Positions 10,877-20,413 of a DNA stretch of 64,000 bases are shown in pieces. The DNA comes from Halomonas sp. 54_146. GTDB lineage: Bacteria; Pseudomonadota; Gammaproteobacteria; Pseudomonadales; Halomonadaceae. The first letter of the stretch is position 1, and every line of letters begins with the position of its first letter. The notes beneath the pieces were generated by a model. The model saw only the letters and a list, made by a program, of their open reading frames with translations, searched no databases and had not been told where the DNA came from. Location: NCBI RefSeq assembly GCF_001507855.1, contig NZ_LGEN01000001.1:124001-188000 (forward strand), in the 5' to 3' direction. The position numbers and the translations under genes are program-made.

Positions 10877-12205
10877 ATGAGTGAGCCCATGAGCAAACAG
10901 ACGACTGCTACGATTTCGCGCCTATCGACAAGCGATGCTGCTTTTCATCATCAGCTAGATGCGCTGTTAGATTGGGAAGGGGTGTCTGATAAAGCGGTTC
11001 AGGCGCGCGTAGACGAGATTCTTGCCAGCGTTAAGCAGCGTGGTGATGCGGCCGTCATTGAAGCGACCAACCGCTTTGACCGGCTCTCTGCTGCCTCAAT
11101 GGGCGAGCTACAGCTAACGCCCGAGCAGCTGAAAAAGGCGTTTGATAACTTGCCGGTTGAACAGCGTGAGGCGCTGGCGAGCGCCGCCGAGCGTATCAAA
11201 CGCTACCACGAGCGCCAGAAACCTAATTCTTGGCAATATGAAGAGGCTGATGGCACGGTGCTGGGGCAAAAAGTCACCCCGCTTGACCGTGCTGGGATCT
11301 ACGTTCCGGGTGGTAAGGCGTCTTACCCCTCTTCAGTGCTGATGAATGCGATTCCTGCCCATGTTGCCGGGGTGCGTGAAATCGTCATGGTGGTGCCCAC
11401 GCCAGACGGTGTTTTAAACGAGCTGGTGCTGGCGGCGGCGCACTTGGCCGGGGTTGATTATGTGTTTACTATCGGTGGCGCTCAGGCAATAGCAGCGCTC
11501 GCTTACGGCACTGAAAGCGTGCCCCGAGTCGATAAAATTGTTGGCCCTGGCAACATTTATGTGGCTACGGCTAAGCGAGCAGTGTTTGGTCAAGTGGGTA
11601 TCGATATGATTGCCGGACCCTCAGAAATACTGGTGGTTTCTGATGGTCAAACCCACCCTGATTGGCTGGCGATGGATCTATTTTCTCAGGCCGAGCACGA
11701 CGAAGATGCCCAAGCAATCTTGGTTAGCTGGGATGCTGAGCACTTAGAGGCCGTTGAAGCAGCGATTGAGCGGCTGCTGCCGACGTTAGAGCGTGAGGAA
11801 ATTGTCCGTGAGTCGCTGCGCAGGCGGGGGGCGCTGGTGCTCTGCCAGGATGCCCAAGAGGCGATGACGCTGATTAACCGGATTGCTCCAGAACACCTGG
11901 AGCTTTCGGTCGCTGACCCAGAGGCATGGCTGGATGATATTCGTCATGCTGGCGCGATCTTTATGGGGCGCTACACCGCTGAGGCGCTGGGTGATTACTG
12001 CGCTGGGCCAAACCACGTGCTGCCTACGTCAGGGACGGCGCGCTTCTCTTCACCGCTGGGTGTTTATGATTTCCAGAAGCGCTCTTCTATTATTCACTGC
12101 TCGGCAGGCGGTGCTTCTGAGCTGGGCAAGATCGCTTCCGTATTGGCGCGGGGTGAATCATTAACCGCTCACGCGCGATCCGCTGAATATCGGATCCGCG
12201 ATTAA
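10877..12205 (+). CDS. hisD: histidinol dehydrogenase
   Basis: Zinc enzyme that oxidises histidinol to histidine in two NAD-dependent steps. The 442-residue sequence carries the family signature region around [16 protein letters not shown], the Zn/catalytic region [15 protein letters not shown] and the catalytic RIAPEHLEL with its Glu and His. The ATG at 10877 has GAGG upstream. In Pseudomonas hisC usually follows, but here a terminator and the convergent protease gene follow instead. Confidence 0.97.
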   Translation: MSEPMSKQTTATISRLSTSDAAFHHQLDALLDWEGVSDKAVQARVDEILASVKQRGDAAVIEATNRFDRLSAASMGELQLTPEQLKKAFDNLPVEQREALASAAERIKRYHERQKPNSWQYEEADGTVLGQKVTPLDRAGIYVPGGKASYPSSVLMNAIPAHVAGVREIVMVVPTPDGVLNELVLAAAHLAGVDYVFTIGGAQAIAALAYGTESVPRVDKIVGPGNIYVATAKRAVFGQVGIDMIAGPSEILVVSDGQTHPDWLAMDLFSQAEHDEDAQAILVSWDAEHLEAVEAAIERLLPTLEREEIVRESLRRRGALVLCQDAQEAMTLINRIAPEHLELSVADPEAWLDDIRHAGAIFMGRYTAEALGDYCAGPNHVLPTSGTARFSSPLGVYDFQKRSSIIHCSAGGASELGKIASVLARGESLTAHARSAEYRIRD

Positions 12206-12218
12206 AGCCTTTACCGCT

Positions 12219-12256
12219 ACCCTGGTGATACGAGCGCTTACGCCAGGGTGCTTTTC
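12219..12256 (+). terminator. terminator after hisD
   Basis: A 9-bp stem (ACCCTGGTG at 12219-12227 with CGCCAGGGT at 12241-12249, one G-U pair) is followed by GCTTTTCT. It lies between the converging hisD and protease genes and has a short U tract only in the plus orientation. Confidence 0.65.
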
Positions 12257-12281
12257 TCTGTGGTGATGCGCTTCTGTAAGG

Positions 12282-13553
12282 CTAAGAATCATGTTGGCTG
12301 GGCATCGCTTGGTTAATGGGGATAGCGGGTAGCGGCCGCTCTCCCACCTCCAGTGTCATTTCCATGCGCTCACCGCTACGCACGATGGTCAGTGGAAGAG
12401 AAGTGCCGGGCGCAATGGAGGCAATATCGCTCATTGTGGTGCGGGCATCTAAAATAGGTTGTCCATCCATCGCCAATAATACATCCCCAGGTTCCAGGCC
12501 CGCTCTTGCGGCAGGCCCATCTTTTACGACGCCAGCGACGATCACGCCTTGAGGTGTTCTTAATCCAAATGATGCGGCCAGCTCGCGGGAAAGTGCCTGC
12601 GCCTCAATGCCTAGCCAGCCACGAATTACCCGCCCTTGGGTGACAAGTTCATCAAGTATGCTGTGGGCAAGGTTGGCGGGAATTGCAAAGCCAATGCCCT
12701 GAGAGCCGCCGGAGCGCGAGAATATCGCCGTATTAATGCCGACCAGCGCGCCTTCTGGGTTAACCAGCGCGCCACCGGAGTTGCCAGGATTAATGGCGGC
12801 GTCTGTTTGAATAAAGTCTTCGTAGGCGTTGAGGCCTAAATGATTACGCCCCGTGGCGCTAATAATCCCCATGGTGACCGTCTGGCCCACTCCGAAAGGG
12901 TTGCCAATGGCCAGCGCTACATCGCCGACAGCTACGTCGGCTGAGTCTGTCAGCTCAATGACCGGCAAGTCTTCAAGATTAATCCTTAGCACGGCCAGGT
13001 CACTTTCTGGGTCAGTGCCAATGACGTCGGCAAGCGTCTCGCGGCCATCGCGTAGCGCCACTTGGATTTCGTCAGCGCCGTTAATGACATGGTGATTGGT
13101 TAAAACATAGCCGTCATCACTAACGATAACCCCAGAGCCTAAGCTGGAAAGCATTCGTTGGTGGGTGGTGGCGTCGTCGCCCTGGTTATCAAAAAACTGC
13201 TGGAAAAAGGGGTCAGACATCAGCGGGTGCTGGTCGCGCTCAACAATCCGCGAGGAGTAAATATTCACCACCGCAGGCGCTGCTTGCTCTACCGCATAGG
13301 CGTAACTTGCCGGCCCCTGGTTGCGGGTTAGCGGGGCTGCCTGATGAACCTCAGGGGCAGGGCGGTTAGGGCGTGGTTCCACAATGGCCGGGGCGGTAAG
13401 CGTTGGCGCCGTGGAAATAGCAGAGGTAGAGGTTTCTGTTCGGGAATCACGAAACGGGTTGTTCAGTTGCTCGGGGAGACCAAGCAAAATCAACATAGCG
13501 AGCAACACACCAGTGATGACAGGCCATAGATAAGGCAGCACATAGCGTCGCAT
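12282..13553 (-). CDS. algW: DegS/AlgW-type site-1 periplasmic protease
   Basis: Inner-membrane-anchored trypsin-like protease of the HtrA family. In relatives (E. coli DegS, Pseudomonas AlgW) it senses misfolded outer-membrane proteins through its PDZ domain and starts cleavage of the anti-sigma factor for sigma-E/AlgU. It has an N-terminal membrane helix (about 7-25), a Pro-rich linker to about 80, and a protease domain with His in LTNHHVING, Asp in SDLAVLRI and Ser in NPGNSGGAL. One PDZ domain starts near GVIVAGVVKDGPAARAGLEPGD. I use the ATG at 13553, which has AAGGA upstream; an in-frame start at 13607 lacks one. With 423 residues it is longer than E. coli DegS (355), mainly in the linker. 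The symbol could equally be degS. Confidence 0.92.
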   Translation of the reverse strand: MRRYVLPYLWPVITGVLLAMLILLGLPEQLNNPFRDSRTETSTSAISTAPTLTAPAIVEPRPNRPAPEVHQAAPLTRNQGPASYAYAVEQAAPAVVNIYSSRIVERDQHPLMSDPFFQQFFDNQGDDATTHQRMLSSLGSGVIVSDDGYVLTNHHVINGADEIQVALRDGRETLADVIGTDPESDLAVLRINLEDLPVIELTDSADVAVGDVALAIGNPFGVGQTVTMGIISATGRNHLGLNAYEDFIQTDAAINPGNSGGALVNPEGALVGINTAIFSRSGGSQGIGFAIPANLAHSILDELVTQGRVIRGWLGIEAQALSRELAASFGLRTPQGVIVAGVVKDGPAARAGLEPGDVLLAMDGQPILDARTTMSDIASIAPGTSLPLTIVRSGERMEMTLEVGERPLPAIPINQAMPSQHDS

Positions 13554-13701
13554 GCAAAAATTCCTTAACGGGAGATGGTCTCGCGATTCGCGGTTAAAAC
13601 GACCCACAGTTAAAACAAGCGAGTTTTACAATGGCATTATGGTAACACTTTCTGAGCAAGTTCCTCACGGGGGCAATGAATCATTAATGCAAGGAGTCAG
13701 C

Positions 13702-14463
13702 ATGATACATCGCGACCAAGTAGTGGCAGCCTGTGATCATCAACTGCGTGCTGCAGAGTTTAAAGATTATACGATTAATGGTTTGCAGGTAGCGGGTAGC
13801 GATCAAGTTCAGCGCGTTATGACGGGTGTGACTGCCTGTCAGGCGCTGTTGGATGAAGCGGTCGCTTGGCAGGCAGATATGCTGCTGGTGCACCATGGCT
13901 ATTTTTGGAAAAACGAGCCAGTCGCCATTACCGGTATGAAACATAAGCGAATAAAAACGCTGCTTGATCATGATATTAGTTTACTCGCTTATCACTTGCC
14001 TCTGGATGCTCACGCTGAGATGGGTAATAACGCCGAATTAGCCAAGCGTCTTGGCTGGAAGGTTGAGGGTTGTATTGATGGCGAGTTGGGCGAAGGGTTG
14101 TTGTGGTCTGGGCGCTTAACACAACCGCAATCGGTGCACGCCCTGGCAGCGCAAATAGCGCAGACCTTGCAGCGTGAACCGTTGGTGATTGAAGCTCCTC
14201 AAGTGGGCGACATCGAGCGAATAGCGTGGTGTACCGGTGGGGCACAGGACATGATTACCGCCGCCTTTGAAGCAGGCGCGCAGGCCTTCGTTTCGGGTGA
14301 GATATCAGAGCGAACCACGCACTTGGCGCGGGAAATGGGTATCCACTATATCGCCGCCGGGCATCATGCCACCGAACGCTATGGGGTTCAGGCGCTGGGC
14401 GAGTGGTTAAGCGATGAGTATGACGTTGAACACCGCTTTGTGGATATTGATAATCCTGCCTAG
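13702..14463 (+). CDS. Nif3-like dinuclear metal-centre protein
   Basis: Member of the Nif3/YbgI family (253 residues), hexameric proteins with a two-metal site; some act as GTP cyclohydrolase-like hydrolases, but the role in this bacterium is unknown. Metal-ligand motifs seen are LLVHHGYFW, AYHLPLDAH and the C-terminal AAGHHATERYG. An AAGGAG lies five bases before the ATG at 13702; the longer open frame upstream overlaps the protease start and is not used. Same position as in Pseudomonas, next to algW. Confidence 0.92.
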   Translation: MIHRDQVVAACDHQLRAAEFKDYTINGLQVAGSDQVQRVMTGVTACQALLDEAVAWQADMLLVHHGYFWKNEPVAITGMKHKRIKTLLDHDISLLAYHLPLDAHAEMGNNAELAKRLGWKVEGCIDGELGEGLLWSGRLTQPQSVHALAAQIAQTLQREPLVIEAPQVGDIERIAWCTGGAQDMITAAFEAGAQAFVSGEISERTTHLAREMGIHYIAAGHHATERYGVQALGEWLSDEYDVEHRFVDIDNPA

Positions 14464-14550
14464 TGCGTATTACTGATCCGTACATATTACTGCTTAGCAC
14501 GTGAAGCGCCCCGAAAGCTCGTTGACGAACATTGAGGCGCTTGATGTCGC

Positions 14551-15009
14551 TCAGTAGCGCGGTGGCTGGGGCGTCGCTGCCTCATTGCCCTTTAAACCAA
14601 AGTCTTCAGACAGCGTGCCGCCCTTACCGTCCGCGTAGTCGCGGGGTGTCGCTGGGGGGCGGGTTTCTGCTGTCGTTTGCTGCTCTTGCGTTGAGTTGAT
14701 GCCCGATAGATCAAGGCCAGGCTGAATGGCCGTATCGCGAATATTCCATTCCTCTGCGTCCTCTTTGAGCTGCAGCTCTAGCTGGTTGGCTTCATCGCGA
14801 ATATTGCTTAGGCGTTGATAGATGCCCGTTAAATGGCTGCCCACATTGCTCTTCATCTCGGCAATTTGGTGTTCGCGTTCGAGTAGCGTTTGGCGCATGG
14901 AAGCTGTCTCGCGCTGACTTTTGCTGAATAGGCGATAACAGACCATTCCAGCGATAAAGCCAACGATAAGACCGATTACAGCAAAGGTTAATGGTGAGCT
15001 TGCGTCCAC
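14551..15009 (-). CDS. zapG: ZapG/YhcB family envelope protein (DUF1043)
   Basis: Small membrane-anchored protein with one N-terminal transmembrane helix (about 8-26, FAVIGLIVGFIAGMVCYRLF), a coiled-coil segment (about 30-90) and a disordered tail. YhcB/ZapG in E. coli links cell division, envelope growth and LPS synthesis. The conserved GSHLTGIYQRLSNIRDEANQ segment supports the family. It is divergent from zapE, as yhcB is next to zapE in E. coli. Confidence 0.9.
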   Translation of the reverse strand: MDASSPLTFAVIGLIVGFIAGMVCYRLFSKSQRETASMRQTLLEREHQIAEMKSNVGSHLTGIYQRLSNIRDEANQLELQLKEDAEEWNIRDTAIQPGLDLSGINSTQEQQTTAETRPPATPRDYADGKGGTLSEDFGLKGNEAATPQPPRY

Positions 15010-15143
15010 AGTGTTCTCCCTGGCGCCTTATATATAACAACAGGCTGCATTGGTCAGCAGCTTATGAATCAAACAAGCTGCCATTATAGGCGTCAGTCGG
15101 CGGGTTGGGTCAATCCACTCATGCGTTATGACCTCTCAGTGGG

Positions 15144-15149
15144 TATAAT
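15144..15149 (+). promoter_or_regulatory. candidate -10 element for zapE
   Basis: A perfect TATAAT stands 67 bp upstream of the zapE ATG. No good -35 match sits 16-18 bp further upstream, so it is a candidate only. Confidence 0.3.
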
Positions 15150-15215
15150 CGCAGCCTTCTTAGGCTCCCAGTGCTCATACTGGTTGCTGCATTACAGGCT
15201 GTAGGAGGCGATTGC

Positions 15216-16400
15216 ATGTCATCAACATCAGCGGGAAGGTCAGTGTCAAAAGCGCGCCCTGCAACGCCTATAGAGCGCTATCACGCAGACTTAGAGCGCG
15301 ATGATTTCCAATATGATGCAGCGCAGGAGTCAGCGGTAAAGCATCTTCAGCGCTTGTATGATGAGCTTGTTGCCGCGCCAACGACCGTACCCAAAACGCT
15401 GGTCGCCAATAAAGGGCTAAAAGCTAAAATGGCCGGTTTAATGGGTAAAAAGTCTTCATCCTCCCGTCAAGCCGAGCTGCCGCGGGTGAGGGGGCTTTAT
15501 TTTTGGGGGGGCGTGGGGCGCGGGAAAACCTATCTGGTCGATACGTTTTATGAGGCGCTGCCCTTTCCCGACAAGATGCGTACGCATTTTCACCGTTTTA
15601 TGCAGCGTGTTCATAACGAGCTTGCTCACTATAAAGGGGAGAAAAATCCGTTAACGCTGATTGCTGGTAAATTTGCCACTGAGGCAAGGGTTATCTGCTT
15701 TGATGAATTTTTTGTTAAAGATATTACCGATGCGATGATTCTTGCCAACCTGCTGGAGGCGTTATTTGAGCGGGGCGTGGTGTTGGTGGCGACGTCAAAC
15801 ATCGTGCCGGATGATTTATATAAAGATGGTTTGCAGCGTGCGCGCTTTTTGCCAGCCATTGAACTCGTGAACCGCCACTGTGAAGTGGTGAATGTTGATT
15901 CCGGCGTGGATTACCGATTGCGGGCGCTAGAGCGTGCCGCTATTTTCCACGCACCGCTGGATGAGGCGGCTGAGCGTGAATTGCTGCGGAGCTTTCGGGA
16001 AATCGCCGGGCACGAAGGTGAAACAGGTGCGTCGCTTGAGGTGAATCATCGGGTGCTGAAAACGCGCCGCCTGCATGATGACATTGCTTGGTTTGAGTTT
16101 CTCGAACTTTGCGATGGGCCGCGTAGCCAAAATGACTACATCGAGTTGGCCCGTGAGTTTCATACGGTGCTGGTCTCTAATGTGACGCATATGGATGGCA
16201 AGAAAGATGATCAGGCGCGCCGATTCATCAATATGGTGGATGAATTTTATGATCGTGGCGTGAAGCTGTTGATGTCGGCAGAAGTGCCCATTGAAGAGCT
16301 GTACCGCGGTGGGAAACTGACCTTTGAGTTCCAGCGCACGCTTTCACGTTTGCAAGAGATGCAGTCTAAAGAGTATCTCGCCTTGGCGCATAAGCCTTAA
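15216..16400 (+). CDS. zapE: cell-division ATPase ZapE (AFG1 family)
   Basis: AAA-like ATPase that in E. coli associates with the Z ring during constriction and under oxygen limitation. The 394-residue protein has Walker A GGVGRGKT at residues 98-105, Walker B ARVICFDEFFVKDITDAM and the sensor region VLVATSNIVPDDLYKDGLQR. The ATG at 15216 has GGAGG seven bases upstream; an in-frame start at 15171 lacks one. It precedes rplM, as in Pseudomonas. Confidence 0.95.
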   Translation: MSSTSAGRSVSKARPATPIERYHADLERDDFQYDAAQESAVKHLQRLYDELVAAPTTVPKTLVANKGLKAKMAGLMGKKSSSSRQAELPRVRGLYFWGGVGRGKTYLVDTFYEALPFPDKMRTHFHRFMQRVHNELAHYKGEKNPLTLIAGKFATEARVICFDEFFVKDITDAMILANLLEALFERGVVLVATSNIVPDDLYKDGLQRARFLPAIELVNRHCEVVNVDSGVDYRLRALERAAIFHAPLDEAAERELLRSFREIAGHEGETGASLEVNHRVLKTRRLHDDIAWFEFLELCDGPRSQNDYIELAREFHTVLVSNVTHMDGKKDDQARRFINMVDEFYDRGVKLLMSAEVPIEELYRGGKLTFEFQRTLSRLQEMQSKEYLALAHKP

Positions 16401-16445
16401 TTGTCTTTGGTAAGCATAAGGCAAGCAAAAAAGTCACGATACGGC

Positions 16446-16474
16446 TTAACTTGTTCGTAGCCTTACTGTAGAAT
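16446..16474 (+). promoter_or_regulatory. candidate rplM-rpsI promoter
   Basis: A -35 TTAACT (16446-16451) and -10 TAGAAT (16469-16474) are separated by exactly 17 bp, about 125 bp before rplM. The leader between them and the gene can form a stem (GTTGCTTGC with GCAGGCAAC, 16489-16521), which could be the site of L13 autoregulation known in E. coli. That last point is inference. Confidence 0.5.
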
Positions 16475-16597
16475 GCCGCCTCGCTGCATGTTGCTTGCTA
16501 TGTATTGCTTAATGCAGGCAACCAAAAAGAATAGGGATGGTGCTTCGCCGTGCAACGGTGCAAGTTACCCCACACATTTTATCTGGTGATTTCATCC

Positions 16598-17026
16598 ATG
16601 AAGACGTTCAGTGCTAAGCCGCAGTCCGTCCAGCGCGACTGGTATGTAGTCGACGCTACGGACAAAACGCTCGGTCGTCTGGCAACCGAGATTGCTCGCC
16701 GCCTACGTGGCAAGCATAAGCCCGAATTTACCCCTCACGTTGATACTGGCGACTATATCGTCGTGATCAACGCAGAGAAAGTCCACGTGACCGGTAATAA
16801 GGCGAAGGCTAAAACCTACTACCGCCACACCGGTTATCCGGGCGGTCTGCGCTCTATGACATTCGACAAAATGCTTGATCATGCGCCCGAGCGTATCATT
16901 GAATCTGCCGTCAAAGGCATGTTGCCGAAAGGTCCTTTGGGTCGCGCCATGTACACCAAGCTGAAAGTGTACGCTGGTGCCGAGCATCCGCATGCTGCCC
17001 AACAGCCGCTTGAACTGAACCTCTGA
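16598..17026 (+). CDS. rplM: 50S ribosomal protein L13
   Basis: Early-assembly protein of the large ribosomal subunit. Starting at the ATG at 16598 (MKTFSAKP) gives 142 residues, the E. coli length; the frame is open to 16550 but that start would add 16 unrelated residues. Conserved signatures [20 protein letters not shown] and [21 protein letters not shown] are present. It is followed by rpsI at 13 bp, the universal L13-S9 operon. Confidence 0.98.
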   Translation: MKTFSAKPQSVQRDWYVVDATDKTLGRLATEIARRLRGKHKPEFTPHVDTGDYIVVINAEKVHVTGNKAKAKTYYRHTGYPGGLRSMTFDKMLDHAPERIIESAVKGMLPKGPLGRAMYTKLKVYAGAEHPHAAQQPLELNL

Positions 17027-17039
17027 GGAAATCTTCGCC

Positions 17040-17429
17040 ATGACACAGCAGTATTACGGTACCGGGCGCCGCAAGACTTCCACCGCTCGCGTGTTTATGA
17101 AGCCGGGCTCTGGCAAAATCACCGTCAATAACCAAGACCTTGATCTCTACTTTGGTCGTGTTACTGGTCGTATGGTTGTTCGTCAGCCGCTTGAGTTGAC
17201 TGAAACGCTAAACCAGTTTGACATTTTTGTAACTGTCGCTGGTGGTGGTGGTTCTTCTCAAGCAGGTGCCATTCGTCACGGCATTACTCGCGCCCTGATG
17301 AATTACAACGAGGATCTGCGTCCTTCGCTACGTGCCGCTGGCTACGTAACGCGTGATGCGCGTCAAGTTGAGCGTAAGAAAGTTGGCCTGCGCAAAGCAC
17401 GTCGTCGTCCGCAGTTCTCTAAGCGTTAA
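17040..17429 (+). CDS. rpsI: 30S ribosomal protein S9
   Basis: Small-subunit protein whose C-terminal tail reaches the P-site tRNA. The 129-residue sequence has [19 protein letters not shown], the [19 protein letters not shown] loop and the basic tail RRRPQFSKR ending in the invariant Lys-Arg. It ends the L13-S9 operon just before a strong terminator. Confidence 0.98.
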   Translation: MTQQYYGTGRRKTSTARVFMKPGSGKITVNNQDLDLYFGRVTGRMVVRQPLELTETLNQFDIFVTVAGGGGSSQAGAIRHGITRALMNYNEDLRPSLRAAGYVTRDARQVERKKVGLRKARRRPQFSKR

Positions 17430-17450
17430 TTTTCACGCTATGCGGCAAAA

Positions 17451-17479
17451 CGCCCAGGTCACAGACCTGGGCGTTTTTT
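17451..17479 (+). terminator. terminator after rpsI
   Basis: Nine-bp perfect stem CGCCCAGGT / ACCTGGGCG with a five-base loop (CACAG) followed by six T residues. A textbook intrinsic terminator closing the rplM-rpsI transcript. Confidence 0.93.
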
Positions 17480-17549
17480 ATTGAAATATCAAAAAATTAT
17501 ATCGCTAATACCACTATGGTCACGGGCGGTTGTTCTTGTGCATAGCGCT

Positions 17550-17578
17550 TTGTTTTTTTACCATAGAGCGTATTTAAT
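17550..17578 (+). promoter_or_regulatory. candidate petABC promoter
   Basis: TTGTTT (17550-17555) and TTTAAT (17573-17578) with a 17-bp spacer lie between the rpsI terminator and petA. The -10 matches the consensus at five of six positions, the -35 at three. Confidence 0.4.
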
Positions 17579-17637
17579 ATTCGTCGTCGCAAGACGCCTT
17601 TGCGGCGGAACGGGTAAGCTGATGGGAGAAACTTGAA

Positions 17638-18237
17638 ATGGCAGATAACGGCGTAAACAAAGGCCGACGCCGTTTCCTCGTAGGTGCCACCTCCGTTGTG
17701 GGTGCGGTGGGCGCTGTCGGGGTTGCGGTTCCCTTTGTGGCTTCTTGGCAGCCTAGTGCCAGGGCGAAAGCGGCGGGTGCTCCCGTTCAAGCAGACATAT
17801 CAAGGCTTGAGCCTGGGCAGCGGATGACCGTCGAATGGCGTGGTCGTCCTGTATGGATTATCAATCGAACGCCAGAGATGATTGAGCGCACCGAAGCGCT
17901 TGATACGGGCATTTTGGCGGACCCTGATTCTAATGTCCCGCAGCAGCCTGCGTACATTACCGGTGAACTGCGCTCGATTAGACCAGAGATTGGTGTCCTG
18001 ATTGGCATCTGTACACACCTGGGCTGTTCGCCGCTTTTCCGGCCAGAGCCAGACGCAGAAGGCGTAGGTGTTGATAACTGGCCAGGCGGTTTCTTCTGCC
18101 CTTGCCACGGTTCGCGTTTCGATTTAGCCGGTCGTGTATTCAGTAATGTACCCGCCCCGACTAACCTTGAGGTGCCACCCTACCGCTTTGAGAATGATGA
18201 CATCATTGTCGTCGGCGAAGATGAGGAGACTGCCTAA
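17638..18237 (+). CDS. petA: ubiquinol-cytochrome c reductase Rieske Fe-S subunit
   Basis: Rieske subunit of complex III; takes one electron from ubiquinol and passes it to cytochrome c1 on the periplasmic side. The N-terminus has a twin-arginine signal-anchor (GRRRFLVGA, residues 9-17, then a hydrophobic stretch to about 35). The 2Fe-2S ligands are in CTHLGC (C125, H127, C130) and CPCHG (C154, C156, H157). The stop overlaps the petB start codon. Confidence 0.97.
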   Translation: MADNGVNKGRRRFLVGATSVVGAVGAVGVAVPFVASWQPSARAKAAGAPVQADISRLEPGQRMTVEWRGRPVWIINRTPEMIERTEALDTGILADPDSNVPQQPAYITGELRSIRPEIGVLIGICTHLGCSPLFRPEPDAEGVGVDNWPGGFFCPCHGSRFDLAGRVFSNVPAPTNLEVPPYRFENDDIIVVGEDEETA

Positions 18238-19496
18238 TGGGTAATCCGAATAAAGCCAAGGCGGAAAAAGGCATCATGCGTTGGGTGGATGACCGTTTTC
18301 CCGCCACGCAAATGTGGCAAGAGCATCTCTCTAAATACTACGCACCTAAGAACTTTAATTTTTGGTACTTTTTTGGCTCATTAGCGCTGCTGGCGCTGGT
18401 TAACCAAATCCTGACCGGGGTTTGGTTAACGATGAGCTTTAACCCCTCTGCTGAAGGTGCATTCGCTTCTGTCGAATACATCATGCGTGATGTGGAGTGG
18501 GGGTGGCTGATTCGCTATATGCACACCACCGGTGCCTCGGCGTTCTTTCTTGTTGTTTATCTGCATATGTTCCGTGGGCTTTTGTATGGTTCTTACAAAG
18601 CGCCCCGCGAGCTAGTGTGGGTCTTTGGTATGACTATTTATCTGGTGCTCATGGCAGAAGCCTTTATGGGTTACCTGCTGCCGTGGGGTCAGATGTCCTA
18701 CTGGGGCGCTCAGGTTATTATCTCGCTGTTCTCGGCTATTCCAGGGATCGGCCCTGATTTGGCGCAGTGGGTGCGCGGCGACTTCCTGATCTCTGGCATT
18801 ACGCTTAACCGTTTCTTTGCGCTGCATGTCGTGGCACTGCCAATTGTTATCCTGGCACTCGTAGTGCTGCACATCATTGCCCTTCATGAAGTGGGTTCTA
18901 ATAACCCAGACGGTATTGATATCAAGCAGAAGAAAGATGAAGCCGGTGTACCGTTAGACGGGATTCCTTTCCATCCCTACTACACGGTTAAAGATATTGT
19001 CGGTGTCGCGGTCTTCTTGTTTGTGTTCTGTGTGGTGGTGTTCTACTTCCCTGAAGGTGGTGGCTACTTCATTGAGCGGCCTAACTTTGAGCCGGCGAAC
19101 CCCTTGCAAACGCCAGATCACATTGCGCCCGTTTGGTACATGACGCCGTTCTACGCCATTCTTCGCGCCATCACCTTCTCGGTGTTTGGCTTAGACGCTA
19201 AGTTCCTGGGCGTTATCTTTATGGGTGCGGCCATTGCAATACTGTTTGTTCTGCCTTGGCTTGACCGCAGCCCAGTACGCTCTATGCGCTATAAAGGCTG
19301 GATGTCAAAAGTGATGCTGACGTTGTTTGCCATCAGCTTTATTATTCTCGGTGTTTTAGGTGTGTTGCCATCAACCGCAGGACGAACCATTCTGGCGCAA
19401 GTATGCACCGTCATTTATTTCGCCTTCTTCGTCTTGATGCCGATCTATACCAAGCTGGAGAAGACTAAACCCGTTCCGGAAAGGGTGACTGGCTAA
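18237..19496 (+). CDS. petB: cytochrome b of the bc1 complex
   Basis: Membrane core of complex III with both b-type hemes and the two quinone sites. The 419-residue protein has eight or more hydrophobic segments. Heme-ligating histidine pairs lie in MHTTGASAFFLVVYLHM and in FFALHVVALP with VLHIIALHEVG. The quinol-oxidation motif PDH-type segment is NPLQTPDHIAPVWY. It overlaps petA and petC by one base each. Confidence 0.97.
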   Translation: MGNPNKAKAEKGIMRWVDDRFPATQMWQEHLSKYYAPKNFNFWYFFGSLALLALVNQILTGVWLTMSFNPSAEGAFASVEYIMRDVEWGWLIRYMHTTGASAFFLVVYLHMFRGLLYGSYKAPRELVWVFGMTIYLVLMAEAFMGYLLPWGQMSYWGAQVIISLFSAIPGIGPDLAQWVRGDFLISGITLNRFFALHVVALPIVILALVVLHIIALHEVGSNNPDGIDIKQKKDEAGVPLDGIPFHPYYTVKDIVGVAVFLFVFCVVVFYFPEGGGYFIERPNFEPANPLQTPDHIAPVWYMTPFYAILRAITFSVFGLDAKFLGVIFMGAAIAILFVLPWLDRSPVRSMRYKGWMSKVMLTLFAISFIILGVLGVLPSTAGRTILAQVCTVIYFAFFVLMPIYTKLEKTKPVPERVTG

Positions 19497-20263
19497 TGAA
19501 AAAGCATCTATTAGGACTACTTTTCGCGTTAGTGCCAGTAACGGCGATGGCCGCACCAGCTGCAAGCCTGCCACATTCGATGGATCCTGATCTGCAAGAT
19601 CAAGCATCGCTGCAAAATGGCATGAAGCTCTATGTGAACTACTGCATGGGCTGTCACTCGCTTGAGTATCAGCGCTTTGCTCGTGCGGCTGACGACCTGG
19701 GAATACCCCAGGATTTGATGGAGGAGAATCTTATTTTCTCCTCGGATCTGGCCTATAACGATCAGATGCATATCGCCATGGATAGTGGCGATGCAGAAAG
19801 CTGGTTCGGTGCTCCGCCGCCTGACTTAACGCTGCATTCACGCCTACGCGGCACAGATTGGATCTATTCTTATCTGCTTGGTTTCTACAAAGATCCTAGC
19901 CGTCCAACAGGCGTTAACAACACGGTGTTTGACTTGGTAGCGATGCCAAACGTGCTTGAGCCGTTGCAAGGCGTTCAAGAGCTTGTGTGCTCTGAAACGG
20001 ATCAGCCAGTGGCCGGTCAGTCGCCTGACCCGCTGTCGGGTAAATACCAATCTTGTGACGTTCTGCAGGTGACTCAGCCAGGTTCTATGGAGCCTGACGA
20101 GTTTGAAGAGGCGGTCTACGATTTGACCAACTTCTTGGCCTATGTGGGCGAGCCTTCCAAGCTGCAGGCTCAGGCGCTGGCGCCTAAAGTACTGATCTTT
20201 ATTTTCATTTTTGGTGTGATTGCCTATCTGCTCAAACGTGAGTATTGGCGAGATATCCACTAA
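19496..20263 (+). CDS. petC: cytochrome c1 of the bc1 complex
   Basis: Periplasmic c-type cytochrome subunit that passes electrons from the Rieske protein to soluble cytochrome c. Signal peptide 1-19 (ending TAMA), one heme-binding motif CMGCH (C50, C53, H54), the axial-ligand region FDLVAMPNVL, and a C-terminal membrane anchor (about 228-247, LIFIFIFGVIAYLL). The 255-residue length is normal. Last gene of petABC, followed by a terminator. Confidence 0.97.
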   Translation: MKKHLLGLLFALVPVTAMAAPAASLPHSMDPDLQDQASLQNGMKLYVNYCMGCHSLEYQRFARAADDLGIPQDLMEENLIFSSDLAYNDQMHIAMDSGDAESWFGAPPPDLTLHSRLRGTDWIYSYLLGFYKDPSRPTGVNNTVFDLVAMPNVLEPLQGVQELVCSETDQPVAGQSPDPLSGKYQSCDVLQVTQPGSMEPDEFEEAVYDLTNFLAYVGEPSKLQAQALAPKVLIFIFIFGVIAYLLKREYWRDIH

Positions 20264-20284
20264 TTAAGTGATGCTGATGATCAG

Positions 20285-20316
20285 AAGGGCGCACGGCGTA
20301 AGCCGTGCGCCTTTTG
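20285..20316 (+). terminator. terminator after petC
   Basis: Ten-bp perfect stem GGCGCACGGC / GCCGTGCGCC with a GTAA tetraloop, flanked by AAG and followed by TTTT. It separates petABC from sspA. Confidence 0.88.
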
Positions 20317-20413
20317 CTTGTTAGTATGGTAATAAAAGCAAAGCAAGCTGGCTTCCCCCAAGGGTGGGCTGGCGTGTTATTATCCAAGATTGTTTTAATG
20401 CGAGGATGCTTTC

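Noticed and set aside
14501-14545. AAGCGCC / GGCGCTT inverted repeat between the Nif3-like gene and zapG
   Set aside because: Only seven pairs around a 25-base loop and no T tract; too weak to call a terminator.
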